DNA from: Nanobdellota archaeon
Lineage (GTDB): Archaea > Nanobdellota > Nanobdellia > Woesearchaeales > GW2011-AR9
DNA length: 8,206 bases
Assembly (NCBI GenBank): GCA_030695605.1
Contig: JAUYQE010000122.1
Span: 1 to 8,206, forward strand
Direction: 5' to 3'
This document shows positions 1-5,252 of this stretch, piece after piece. A model generated the notes under the pieces. The model worked only from the letters and a program-made list of their open reading frames with translations. It made no database searches and had not been told where the DNA came from. The first letter of the stretch is position 1, and each line of letters begins with the position of its first letter. The translations under genes were made by a program, and so were the position numbers.

Positions 1-2
1 AA

Positions 3-485
3 GTTGCAGCCGATGCGGATGTCGTCATTCTTGACGGCACGTTGGAAGCAACCTATCCGCGGGAGGAAGCTTTGCTGCAGCAGCTCGGCTCTTCCGTCTG
101 TGCTCTGGCAAAAACGTCACCACTCTTTACGCGAAATGGCCACAATCCCGCCGTGCTGCTGGACAAGCTTGGCCCATCGGGCTGCTGGCAGTATGCAGTT
201 GCGGAAAGCGAACAGACCAGCTTCGTAAAACTGCATGAAAAGAGCAAGCACGTTTTCCGCTATGAAGGAAAGCAGGAGCATCTTCCTTTTTTGCTCGAAC
301 AGTCCCGTGATGCGGTTTTTCTCGGCTATCCCTATGGCCTGATCTTGGCAGACAAGTTAGCTCGTGTCAGCAATCAGGAAAAGCAGCGGCTGCGCATGCA
401 ATTGCTGCTGCGCAAAGAGAATAGAGAGTTATTGGACGCGATGCAAGCGACTAATGCGCATGAGATTCTGGATGGACTGGGGTAA
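3..485 (+). CDS. nurA: NurA-like nuclease, C-terminal part (gene runs off the left edge)
   Basis: The reading frame is open from the window edge (first full codon at 3) to TAA at 483-485, giving 160 residues of a C-terminus. Near its start is VVILDGTLEATYP, which resembles the conserved Asp-Gly strand of NurA domains. Near its end is FLGYPYGLILADKLARVS, which resembles the GYPypL...A motif of the NurA C-terminus. NurA is a 5'-3' exonuclease that works with the hexameric HerA translocase in archaeal DNA end resection. An ATG at 42 would remove the DGTL motif, so it is very unlikely to be the start. The usual His of the last motif region is not obvious here (LADK). HerA is not visible in the window. 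The family assignment rests on motif resemblance read by eye. Confidence 0.7.
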   Translation, partial: VAADADVVILDGTLEATYPREEALLQQLGSSVCALAKTSPLFTRNGHNPAVLLDKLGPSGCWQYAVAESEQTSFVKLHEKSKHVFRYEGKQEHLPFLLEQSRDAVFLGYPYGLILADKLARVSNQEKQRLRMQLLLRKENRELLDAMQATNAHEILDGLG

Positions 486-499
486 GTAAATAATATTTT

Positions 500-627
500 G
501 CAACCCTCTTTGGTTGCGCAGTCGGGGCATGCAGCGAGGGAGGGGTTGCTCCATTCAGGAAGCCCGAGCAGGAAAAAATCGAAGTGAAGCTGAGATTTTG
601 ACCGTCGCACCGCCCCTGACTGCGCAA
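500..627 (+). ncRNA. Candidate structured RNA with a 15-bp closing stem
   Basis: TTGCGCAGTCGGGGC at 514-528 pairs with GCCCCTGACTGCGCAA at 612-627 over 15 bp with one bulged T at 617. Inside, AAAATC (575-580) pairs with GATTTT (594-599), followed by opposed GA/GA dinucleotides (581-582 with 592-593) and a small AGT/GCT cap with loop GAA. The opposed GA steps could form sheared G-A pairs. A second hairpin, GCAACC (500-505) with GGTTGC (512-517), overlaps the left arm of the long stem and cannot form together with it. An AT-rich TATA-like patch at about 486-498 would place transcription starts near 514. I do not recognise the RNA: it does not match SRP, RNase P or tRNA signatures that I know, and no clean H/ACA layout is seen. 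Strand is assumed from the TATA patch. Confidence 0.4.
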
Positions 628-660
628 AATAATTGTACATCTATTATCAAGATTGTCCAC

Positions 661-766
661 GTATGTGCATAGCTGATCTGTCGTCGATGGTTTATAAATG
701 GGCGTTTACAATTAGTGAAAATCATGACCTTTTTGTCGACGAGCCAAAAATGAGCTATGCACATAC
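661..766. repeat. 14-bp perfect inverted repeat with nested 7-bp stem upstream of eL21
   Basis: GTATGTGCATAGCT (661-674) is the exact reverse complement of AGCTATGCACATAC (753-766). Inside it, TCGTCGA (681-687) is the exact reverse complement of TCGACGA (736-742). The loop (688-735) includes a TTTATAAA box at 691-698. The right arm ends 15 bp before the eL21 TATA box. Next to the long stem, TGAT (674-677) faces ATGA (750-753), which looks like degenerate C and D boxes of a kink-turn. The element could be an RNA hairpin, a DNA operator or a remnant of a small element. No clear target duplication flanks it. Confidence 0.5.
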
Positions 767-780
767 TCGTCCACGAAACG

Positions 781-788
781 TTTATAAA
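781..788 (+). promoter_or_regulatory. TATA box for eL21, placed for a leaderless mRNA
   Basis: TTTATAAA lies about 26 bp (centre to A of ATG) before the eL21 start at 810, the archaeal distance from TATA to the transcription start. The mRNA would therefore begin at or very near the ATG, which fits the absence of a Shine-Dalgarno motif. Confidence 0.6.
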
Positions 789-809
789 ATAACCGTCGTT
801 TTTTGGTTC

Positions 810-1100
810 ATGGTAAAACGGAAGGGTTCACGGCAGCGGAAAACCCGCTATAAATTGCAGCGGCATTTCCGCCAGAGAGGAAAGATCCCCCTCAGCCAGT
901 ACTTCCAGCAGCTGCAGACTGGCGATTCCGTGGCCCTGGTCCTGAACTCTGCCGTGTTGCATGGCTACTTTTTTCCCCGCTTCCATGGGATGACCGGCGT
1001 GGTCTGCGGGAAGCGCGGTAAGTGCTATGAGGTCCAGATTACGGACGGCGGAAAAGAGAAATCCCTCTTTGTCCATCCCATCCATCTCAAAAAGCAGTAA
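810..1100 (+). CDS. rpl21e: Large ribosomal subunit protein eL21 (L21e)
   Basis: The 96-residue product is a close fit to archaeal L21e in length and sequence. It has a basic N-terminus (MVKRKGSRQRKTRYKLQRH), a central PRFHGMTGVVCGKRGKCYEV segment (the SH3-like core with the conserved RFHG and GKRG motifs) and an ending GGKEKSLFVHPIHLKKQ. It binds 23S rRNA and 5S rRNA surroundings in the large subunit. The Met at 810 is chosen because the family alignment begins there and a TATA box lies about 26 bp upstream. The frame stays open upstream to 633, but that part shows no homology. It is the first gene of a plus-strand set with rpo4 and DUF655, an order common in archaea. An A-rich 58-bp spacer separates it from rpo4. 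Confidence 0.93.
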   Translation: MVKRKGSRQRKTRYKLQRHFRQRGKIPLSQYFQQLQTGDSVALVLNSAVLHGYFFPRFHGMTGVVCGKRGKCYEVQITDGGKEKSLFVHPIHLKKQ

Positions 1101-1158
1101 AAAAGAAAAGTCAAAAGAAAAATAAGCATCAAACTAAAAAACAAAAACAAGAGTGCCC

Positions 1159-1527
1159 ATGGTCAGCCCCCAATTTATTGAAGAAAAGCCGCTTTCCCTC
1201 GTCGAGGTACATAGTGCGTTAGAAGCCATTGAAAAGCGGGATACGGAACTGAACTTTCTGTCGAACAAGACCAAAGAATATGTTACCACTTTTGTTCGCC
1301 TCACTGCGGAGCAGCAAGAGCAGCTGGAAAAGAAGCTGCACGGCCTGGAATTGACCCGCTTAAAAACGGAGCACATCAAGAAAATTCTGGATTTTGTGCC
1401 GACGACCGTCAATGAGCTGAAAATCGTCTTGCAGGCGTATCCGCTGACGATGCCCAAGAAAGACCAAGAAAGCATCGTCACTGCGGTGAATGACGTTCTT
1501 AAAGAGCAAAAAGCGGCCGCAACCTAA
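1159..1527 (+). CDS. rpoF: RNA polymerase subunit Rpo4/RpoF
   Basis: The 122-residue product matches archaeal Rpo4 (RpoF, related to eukaryotic Rpb4). It opens with an FIEEKPLSLVEVHSALE segment and continues with helices rich in Glu, Gln and Lys. It ends in the HRDC-like fold with LTRLKTEHIKKILDFVPTT, then VNELKIVLQAY and a short hydrophobic helix. Rpo4 pairs with Rpo7 to form the polymerase stalk, which binds emerging RNA and helps open promoters. Rpo7 is encoded in this same window on the other strand. ATG at 1159 is preferred, but GTG at 1153 in the same frame is possible and adds two residues. No clear ribosome-binding motif precedes either. The position between eL21 and DUF655 is the conserved archaeal arrangement. 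Confidence 0.88.
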   Translation: MVSPQFIEEKPLSLVEVHSALEAIEKRDTELNFLSNKTKEYVTTFVRLTAEQQEQLEKKLHGLELTRLKTEHIKKILDFVPTTVNELKIVLQAYPLTMPKKDQESIVTAVNDVLKEQKAAAT

Positions 1528-1603
1528 AGGGTTGTTCTACCAGCGTAATTTTTATTAAGCACAGTAGCTTTACTCATGAAATTGAAAGAAATGCCCCAAA
1601 AAA

Positions 1604-2173
1604 ATGGAAGAAACAGAAAAAACCAAAGGCCCCGACCGCGAGGAGCGGGCTATTGTTCTGGACCATCTCGAGCACGGCTATCCTCTCGAGGAAAGTGCTC
1701 TCAAGACACCCATAGCGCAAGCATTGGGAATAGAGCATATCACGCTTCTGGAGCTCATCCCTAAGAGGGGCATATTTCTGCAGCCACATCAGGATGTGTA
1801 CATCGGTGAAGGCAAGCGAGAGGAGATTCATCATATCAAAGGGCGAATTCCGTTCTCAAAGTTAACCCTGACTGCGCAGAACGAATTGCCCCATGCGCTC
1901 GAGACGCTGATAAGCCGCGATGAGCAGCGGTTCATTGCGTTCTTCAACAAAGCTCAGCCGCTGAGCATGCGCATGCACCAGCTGGAGCTTTTGCCCGGCT
2001 TGGGGAAAAAGCACATGGTGGAAATTCTGGAAGCCCGCAAAGAGAAGCTTTTTGCAGACTTCAATGATTTGAAGACCCGGGTTAAATTACTGCCGAATCC
2101 GCGGCAAGTGGTCATAAAAAGAATTCTGTCGGAACTGGAAGGGAAAGAGAAATATCAGATTTTTGTACGGTAG
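1604..2173 (+). CDS. DUF655 family protein, predicted nucleic-acid binding
   Basis: The 189-residue product resembles archaeal DUF655 proteins, which normally follow rpoF. The first half carries the family-like ERAIVLDHLEHGY start and a small beta-rich part around VYIGEGKREEIHHIKGRI (residues 66-81). The second half has a helix-hairpin-helix signature, LELLPGLGKKHMVEILEAR (about 127-145), which usually contacts the nucleic-acid backbone without sequence specificity. It ends in a basic helix with LLPNPRQVVIKRIL. Its biochemical role is not established. The link to translation or rRNA maturation is inferred from gene order, since the dimethyladenosine transferase KsgA often follows it in archaea. 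KsgA is absent here: the next gene is convergent. A weak TATA-like patch (1550-1558) could give it its own promoter. Confidence 0.85.
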   Translation: MEETEKTKGPDREERAIVLDHLEHGYPLEESALKTPIAQALGIEHITLLELIPKRGIFLQPHQDVYIGEGKREEIHHIKGRIPFSKLTLTAQNELPHALETLISRDEQRFIAFFNKAQPLSMRMHQLELLPGLGKKHMVEILEARKEKLFADFNDLKTRVKLLPNPRQVVIKRILSELEGKEKYQIFVR

Positions 2174-2203
2174 AGAACTTATAATTCTTAGTCGAGCCTC
2201 TGT

Positions 2204-2428
2204 CTATTTCCTCGCGTACTCCACATACCCACAATGCCCGCACACCGCGCGGTCTTTATGTGCCCCTAAGAACATGCCAGGGCCGCATTTGGGACAGAAA
2301 CGATTCTTGCGGACGAGCTTGTCACTCGAAATATCATACAATTTCTGAATTTTCCAGCCGGGCTTCTTGGCTTTCTGGGCTTTGCCTTTGCCCTCCGCTT
2401 TCTTTGCCCCGCTTTGTTTGGTTGCCAT
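2204..2428 (-). CDS. rps27ae: Small ribosomal subunit protein eS31 (S27ae)
   Basis: The 74-residue product has a Lys/Ala-rich N-terminal tail (residues 1-22) and a zinc ribbon with CPKCG (C45, C48) and CGHCG (C63, C66). The spacing and ending GYVEYARK are typical of archaeal S27ae. In eukaryotes the homologue is fused to ubiquitin; here, as in archaea, it is free. It sits in the small subunit near the beak. It follows eS24 with only 2 bp between the two genes, so the two are cotranscribed and probably translationally coupled. Its 3' end converges with DUF655 with about 30 bp between the stops. No strong terminator is seen there. Confidence 0.93.
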   Translation of the reverse strand: MATKQSGAKKAEGKGKAQKAKKPGWKIQKLYDISSDKLVRKNRFCPKCGPGMFLGAHKDRAVCGHCGYVEYARK

Positions 2429-2430
2429 GC

Positions 2431-2769
2431 TTATGCCTCGGCCTTAGCCGTTTTTGCAGCAACTGCCGCCTCTGCAGCTTTCTTTTTCTCTTCTGCGAAC
2501 ACTTTCCGTTCCTGGCTGGTGAGCTCTTCAAAGCGCTTTCTCGCTTCCAGGGACTGATACACCACTGCTTCTGCCAGCGCTTCCTGCTTGCCGAAGGTAG
2601 TGGTTATTTTCTTTACGACGACATTCGGAACATCAATAGACAGTGCTTTAGCTATCGCAGCAGTAACATCTATGTTTTTCGGCGTCGCTCCCTCGAAGAG
2701 CATTTTTGCCTGCACTTCGGTGCGCTGCAAGAGCGGGTTTTCTTTTTTGGCGGCAATGGTGAGTTTCAT
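2431..2769 (-). CDS. rps24e: Small ribosomal subunit protein eS24 (S24e)
   Basis: The 112-residue product begins MKLTIAAKKENPLLQRTEVQ. This matches the S24e pattern of an opening strand followed by a (K)NPLL.R.E segment. A TPKNIDVTAAIAKAL helix and a VVVKKITTTFGK strand follow, which is the family core. The C-terminus is an Ala/Lys/Glu-rich helix ending in AAVAAKTAKAEA. It is a small-subunit protein found only in archaea and eukaryotes. It stands directly before eS31, as in many archaea. A 94-bp A-rich spacer separates it from spt4. Confidence 0.92.
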   Translation of the reverse strand: MKLTIAAKKENPLLQRTEVQAKMLFEGATPKNIDVTAAIAKALSIDVPNVVVKKITTTFGKQEALAEAVVYQSLEARKRFEELTSQERKVFAEEKKKAAEAAVAAKTAKAEA

Positions 2770-2863
2770 GGTGTGTTCCTGTTGTTGTATCGTTTATTTT
2801 TTTTGTTTCTCCTTTCGCCTATTTTTATGTTTTTTTGTGTGCTTTTGTTGTTTGTTCTTTTGC

Positions 2864-3052
2864 TTACCGTACTTTTATGGCGTATTCTCCTTTGACCGTA
2901 ACGCCCACTTTCTGGGCAATCAGCGAGTTCTGTGCATCAGCGATATACAGGCGCCCCTGCCAACTCGTTGTAAAAGTGTTGCCTTTGCACAATGGGCAGG
3001 CATCCCCTTCGACGAAGATCTTGCACTGTTTGCACGCTTTCTTTTTGCTCAT
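2864..3052 (-). CDS. spt4: Transcription elongation factor Spt4 (RpoE'')
   Basis: The 62-residue product is a compact zinc protein with CKQC (C7, C10) and CPLC (C19, C22). These are followed by the strand and helix segment SWQGRLYIADAQNSLIAQKVG, with the Ser, Gly and Ile/Asp positions that mark archaeal Spt4. The ending VTVKGEYAIKVR is also typical. Spt4 binds the NGN domain of Spt5 and raises polymerase processivity. Its ATG overlaps the rpo7 stop in an ATGA tetranucleotide (3049-3052), implying translational coupling. Pairing of rpoE' and spt4 is a conserved archaeal arrangement. The DUF359 (dephospho-CoA kinase) gene often found next is missing. Confidence 0.93.
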   Translation of the reverse strand: MSKKKACKQCKIFVEGDACPLCKGNTFTTSWQGRLYIADAQNSLIAQKVGVTVKGEYAIKVR

Positions 3053-3645
3053 TTTTCTTTCCCTTTCTCTTTTCCTTTCTCTTCCTCAGTATTTACGGGT
3101 GCTGCATCTTTCTCTTTCTGCTGCTCCAGCCATTCCAGCTTGCCTAAGCCCTCTTGGCGCATGCTCAAGCCGATCTTGGGCCGGTTCATATCTTTAAAGC
3201 TGACGGCGATAATGCGCGCCTGGCAGGTGTCATTGACTTTGAGGACCTGGCCGGATTTCTTCCCTTGCAGGACTTTTTCCTTGCTGAACGACACGAAATC
3301 GTCCATGCTCTGCGAGATGTGCACCATGCCTTCTGCCGGCCCCATCTCGAGAAAAGCGCCAAAATCCGTAATGTCCCGGACTTTCCCGAACACCAGCTCA
3401 TTCTGCTCCGGCTTGTAGGTCAGCAGCTCAAATTCCGTCTCAAAATAGCCCGCTCCATCGCCGGGAATGATGACTCCTTCTTTGGCTGAGCCCAGGGAAA
3501 GGACCGTAATGACAAAGCCCAATTCTTTGGAAACATAATTATCATATGCTCCTCGTATGTTCTTGAGGATAGCTTCTGCCTGCGGCAGGTCAAACATGCT
3601 GGGCGGAACCCGGATGTGGTCTTTTACTTTGACGGTATAGAACAT
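3049..3645 (-). CDS. rpoE: RNA polymerase subunit Rpo7 (RpoE')
   Basis: The 198-residue product matches Rpo7/RpoE'. The N-terminal tip domain (residues 1-80) opens FYTVKVKDHIRVPPSMFDLP and includes the Gly-rich IIPGDGAGYFETEFELLTYKP segment. An S1 RNA-binding domain follows (about 82-165) with LVFGKVRDITDFGAFLEMG, GMVHISQ and IGLSMRQ. The C-terminus after residue 175 is a charged, probably disordered tail ending in a GKEKGKEK repeat. With Rpo4 it forms the polymerase stalk that guides nascent RNA. It starts the minus-strand cluster rpo7-spt4-eS24-eS31. A TTTATAAA box at 3680-3687 would start its mRNA about 10 nt before the ATG. Confidence 0.94.
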   Translation of the reverse strand: MFYTVKVKDHIRVPPSMFDLPQAEAILKNIRGAYDNYVSKELGFVITVLSLGSAKEGVIIPGDGAGYFETEFELLTYKPEQNELVFGKVRDITDFGAFLEMGPAEGMVHISQSMDDFVSFSKEKVLQGKKSGQVLKVNDTCQARIIAVSFKDMNRPKIGLSMRQEGLGKLEWLEQQKEKDAAPVNTEEEKGKEKGKEK

Positions 3646-3679
3646 TTTTTAATACTCCGCACTCGTTTTTCTCGAGAGA

Positions 3680-3687
3680 TTTATAAA
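3680..3687 (-). promoter_or_regulatory. TATA box for the rpo7-spt4-eS24-eS31 cluster
   Basis: TTTATAAA reads the same on both strands, but it lies 35 bp before the rpo7 ATG on the minus strand and just after the lipoprotein stop. It predicts a transcript with a leader of roughly 10 nt. Confidence 0.5.
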
Positions 3688-3708
3688 GCTTTTGTCGGAG
3701 AATTTTCT

Positions 3709-4347
3709 TTACTGTTCCGGCTCGCCCCAGCGCAATCCCAGGCCCCAGACAAAATCGACATCCAGCTCGTCGTTTACCCGGTATTGCATGACGCCCGTAA
3801 CGGGCGCAGGCTCGAAGAGGTACAGATCCAAAGTGTGCGTCCACGTCAGGAAGAAATTAGCATCGATGCCGAAGCCCGGAACTCCCAGGCGCGGATATTC
3901 TTCGCCATTCACCTGGAGATCAATCGTCGAAGAGCGGAAAATGGGGATTATTTCTACACCAACCCCAAAAGTAGTTTCGTACAATGCATCAATTTCTTTT
4001 GGTTCTGATTCTGGTGACTGTGCAATTGCCCGATGAAGCAGATACCGCAGCTCCGGCAACAGGCGAACTTCACTCGTGTCCTGAACTTGCTGATAGCTGA
4101 TGAAAGCTCCAGGAAGAAGGCTATAATCAGCAGAAGTTCGCCGCTCGGTTTCTGCAACAGCTTCTATGCTTAAACCATAACGGAAATCGTCGCTTGCTCC
4201 GAACGTATTCACACCTCGCGCATCCTGCCGATCCGGCGTAAAGCCGGTGGTTTCATAGTACGTCGTCCGATTCGGGCCGGCGCAGCCAGCAGCCAGAGCC
4301 GCAGCCAGAACACTGGCGGTGAGAACTTGCTCGAGTTTGTTTGCCAT
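3709..4347 (-). CDS. Lipoprotein-like protein of unknown function, beta-rich
   Basis: I do not recognise a family for this 212-residue product. Residues 1-22 look like a lipoprotein signal: a short charged start (MANKLEQ), a hydrophobic core (VLTASVLAAALAAG) and a Cys at 22 after AAG. The rest is polar with alternating hydrophobic residues. Segments such as RYGLSIEAVAETER, LLPGAFISYQQV, ETTFGVGVEIIPIF, IDANFFLTWTHTLDLYLF and the ending VDFVWGLGLRWGEPEQ could be amphipathic strands. That pattern, with Trp/Tyr/Phe at strand ends, recalls beta-barrel or jelly-roll surface proteins, but this is only inference. A TATA-like TTTTATAA (4392-4399, minus strand) stands about 48 bp upstream. It is the only gene between pcp and the polymerase cluster and probably acts outside the membrane. 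Confidence 0.6.
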   Translation of the reverse strand: MANKLEQVLTASVLAAALAAGCAGPNRTTYYETTGFTPDRQDARGVNTFGASDDFRYGLSIEAVAETERRTSADYSLLPGAFISYQQVQDTSEVRLLPELRYLLHRAIAQSPESEPKEIDALYETTFGVGVEIIPIFRSSTIDLQVNGEEYPRLGVPGFGIDANFFLTWTHTLDLYLFEPAPVTGVMQYRVNDELDVDFVWGLGLRWGEPEQ

Positions 4348-4391
4348 AAGAGCAACGCAAAACGCATTTCTGAGGTTAAAAAGAGCCTAAA

Positions 4392-4399
4392 TTATAAAA
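4392..4399 (-). promoter_or_regulatory. Possible TATA box for the lipoprotein-like gene
   Basis: On the minus strand TTTTATAA lies about 48 bp before the ATG at 4347. It would give a leader of about 20 nt. It is the only such box in the 104-bp gap after the pcp stop. Confidence 0.35.
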
Positions 4400-4445
4400 G
4401 GCTTATGCAGGAATTTGGAATTTTTGGCTTCTTTTTCGGCTAGCC

Positions 4446-4451
4446 TAAAAA
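4446..4451 (-). terminator. Oligo-T patch just after the pcp stop
   Basis: On the minus strand GTTTTTAGG follows the TAG stop of pcp directly, and a GGCTAGCC palindrome lies just beyond. Oligo-T runs are typical archaeal terminators. The run is short, so the call is weak. Confidence 0.3.
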
Positions 4452-5138
4452 CTACGTTAAAGCTGCAATGGTCAGGCGGACTGCTGCCACAACCTCTTCT
4501 AACGGTACTCTTTGATAATAACGGAAAAAAGGTATTCCCCGGCCATGGTGTTCTTCCGTATAGTTGGTAGTCCAGGGAATGTGGAAGAAGACAAAAGGCG
4601 TAGGAAGATCATGTTCCTGGATGTAATGGTTTACCCGATAGACCAGATCATTGCAGACAAAAGTTCCTGCATTGTCTGAAAGGCGCACGGGAAGCCCGGC
4701 TTGCTCCAAGAGCTGTGCCAAAGCTGGGGCATCAAAGGGGCTCGGCACGTATTCTGGCGCAGAAGGAAAGATGGGCTCTCGCCGGGCTCGATAGCCGGTA
4801 TTATCTGCTGCCCAGCCGTCCATGATATTCCGCCCTCGCTGTTCTATGGTAATGAAAGGATCCCCTTTCAGCCCTAAGCTCAGAACAAGTGCCGGCTTTT
4901 GCCGCTCCATATACGCTATGACCTGGTCTGCTGCCGTCCGAAAAGCAACGGGAAGAATCAGGGGATCGACCGTTTCTCCGGTTGCGACTGCTTCCACCAC
5001 ATCTTTTGTCGGGTTGTATTGGGAGCCGACAAACGGCTCAAAGCCCGTCAGCAGTACAGGGCGTTCTGGAAAGCAGAAAGGAAGAGCTGCGCTTACCGTG
5101 ATTGTTTGCTGGAGGAAAGCTCTTCTGGTTATGGCCAT
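4452..5138 (-). CDS. pcp: Pyroglutamyl-peptidase I (peptidase C15) with an apparent twin-arginine signal
   Basis: The enzyme removes N-terminal pyroglutamate from peptides. The core (residues 28-228) has the family start VLLTGFEPFVGSQYNPT and a complete catalytic triad: Glu99 (in TIEQRGRN), Cys162 (in DNAGTFVCNDLVY) and His186 (in FFHIPWTT). The Glu-Cys and Cys-His spacings of 63 and 24 residues equal those of characterised bacterial enzymes (81, 144, 168). Ahead of the core is a 26-residue extension, MAITRRAFLQ followed by TITVSAALPFCF, which fits a Tat signal (T-R-R-x-F-L) and a modest hydrophobic core. Known members are usually cytoplasmic and lack such a leader. The frame is open upstream to an ATG at 5360, but that part crosses the promoter and the divergent gene. 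An AT-rich box (about 5156-5168) lies about 24 bp upstream, suggesting a leaderless mRNA. Confidence 0.92.
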   Translation of the reverse strand: MAITRRAFLQQTITVSAALPFCFPERPVLLTGFEPFVGSQYNPTKDVVEAVATGETVDPLILPVAFRTAADQVIAYMERQKPALVLSLGLKGDPFITIEQRGRNIMDGWAADNTGYRARREPIFPSAPEYVPSPFDAPALAQLLEQAGLPVRLSDNAGTFVCNDLVYRVNHYIQEHDLPTPFVFFHIPWTTNYTEEHHGRGIPFFRYYQRVPLEEVVAAVRLTIAALT

Positions 5139-5155
5139 TATTCTCGCAGTAAATA

Positions 5156-5168
5156 TTATTTTAAATAA
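5156..5168 (-). promoter_or_regulatory. Probable TATA box for pcp
   Basis: On the minus strand the AT-only stretch TTATTTAAAATAAT is centred about 24 bp before the pcp ATG at 5138. This is the expected position for a leaderless archaeal transcript and supports that start. Confidence 0.45.
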
Positions 5169-5200
5169 GTATCTTTTGCAAATGGGATCACCCAATATTG

Positions 5201-5217
5201 TTGGAACTTTTCTTCCA
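5201..5217 (+). promoter_or_regulatory. Operator-like repeat, copy 1
   Basis: TTGGAACTTTTCTTCCA is identical to the copy at 5234-5250. With the next base it forms a 6-bp inverted repeat, TTGGAA/TTCCAA around CTTTTC. It lies just upstream of the TATA box of the HEPN gene, in the gap shared with the divergent pcp gene. Confidence 0.6.
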
Positions 5218-5219
5218 AA

Positions 5220-5231
5220 AAATTTAAATAA
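5220..5231 (+). promoter_or_regulatory. TATA box of the HEPN/nucleotidyltransferase pair
   Basis: AAATTTAAATAA is centred about 27 bp before the ATG at 5253, predicting a leaderless mRNA. It lies between the two copies of the 17-bp repeat, so a protein bound there would block access of the TATA-binding protein. Confidence 0.55.
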
Positions 5232-5233
5232 AC

Positions 5234-5250
5234 TTGGAACTTTTCTTCCA
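5234..5250 (+). promoter_or_regulatory. Operator-like repeat, copy 2
   Basis: This is the second exact copy of TTGGAACTTTTCTTCCA, starting 33 bp after the first, about three helical turns, so both would face the same side of the DNA. It ends two bases before the HEPN ATG and covers the likely transcription start. Confidence 0.6.
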
Positions 5251-5252
5251 CT

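Larger units (their letters stand above)
486..809. other. 324-bp stretch without a supportable protein gene, holding two structured elements
   Basis: Between the nurA stop and the eL21 start no frame gives a recognisable protein. A plus-strand frame is open from 633 into eL21, but it crosses the eL21 promoter and has no family resemblance before the eL21 Met. The stretch contains a 15-bp stem enclosing a GA-rich hairpin (514-627), a separate 14-bp perfect inverted repeat with an inner 7-bp stem (661-766), and two TTTATAAA boxes (691-698 and 781-788). Confidence 0.7.

Noticed and set aside
514..639. H/ACA guide RNA for the element before eL21
   Set aside because: An ACA occurs only about 10 nt after the stem and no proper pseudouridylation pocket or standard kink-turn is seen, so the class cannot be supported.
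374..764. Minus-strand frames over the structured region before eL21
   Set aside because: They run through the inverted repeats and show no protein-family resemblance or sensible start signals.
661..766. MITE-like transposable element
   Set aside because: TCCAC occurs near both sides but not at matching distances from the repeat ends, so there is no clean target duplication.
633..809. N-terminal extension of eL21 in an open frame
   Set aside because: It crosses a TATA box and the long inverted repeat and has no resemblance to L21e, whose alignment begins at the Met at 810.
2260..3418. Long plus-strand frames opposite eS31, eS24, spt4 and rpo7
   Set aside because: They are antisense shadows, rich in Phe, Cys and Leu from reversed Lys/Glu codons, and match no family.
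5201..5250. CRISPR array
   Set aside because: Only two 17-bp copies with a 16-bp gap that is a TATA box; far too short and few for an array.
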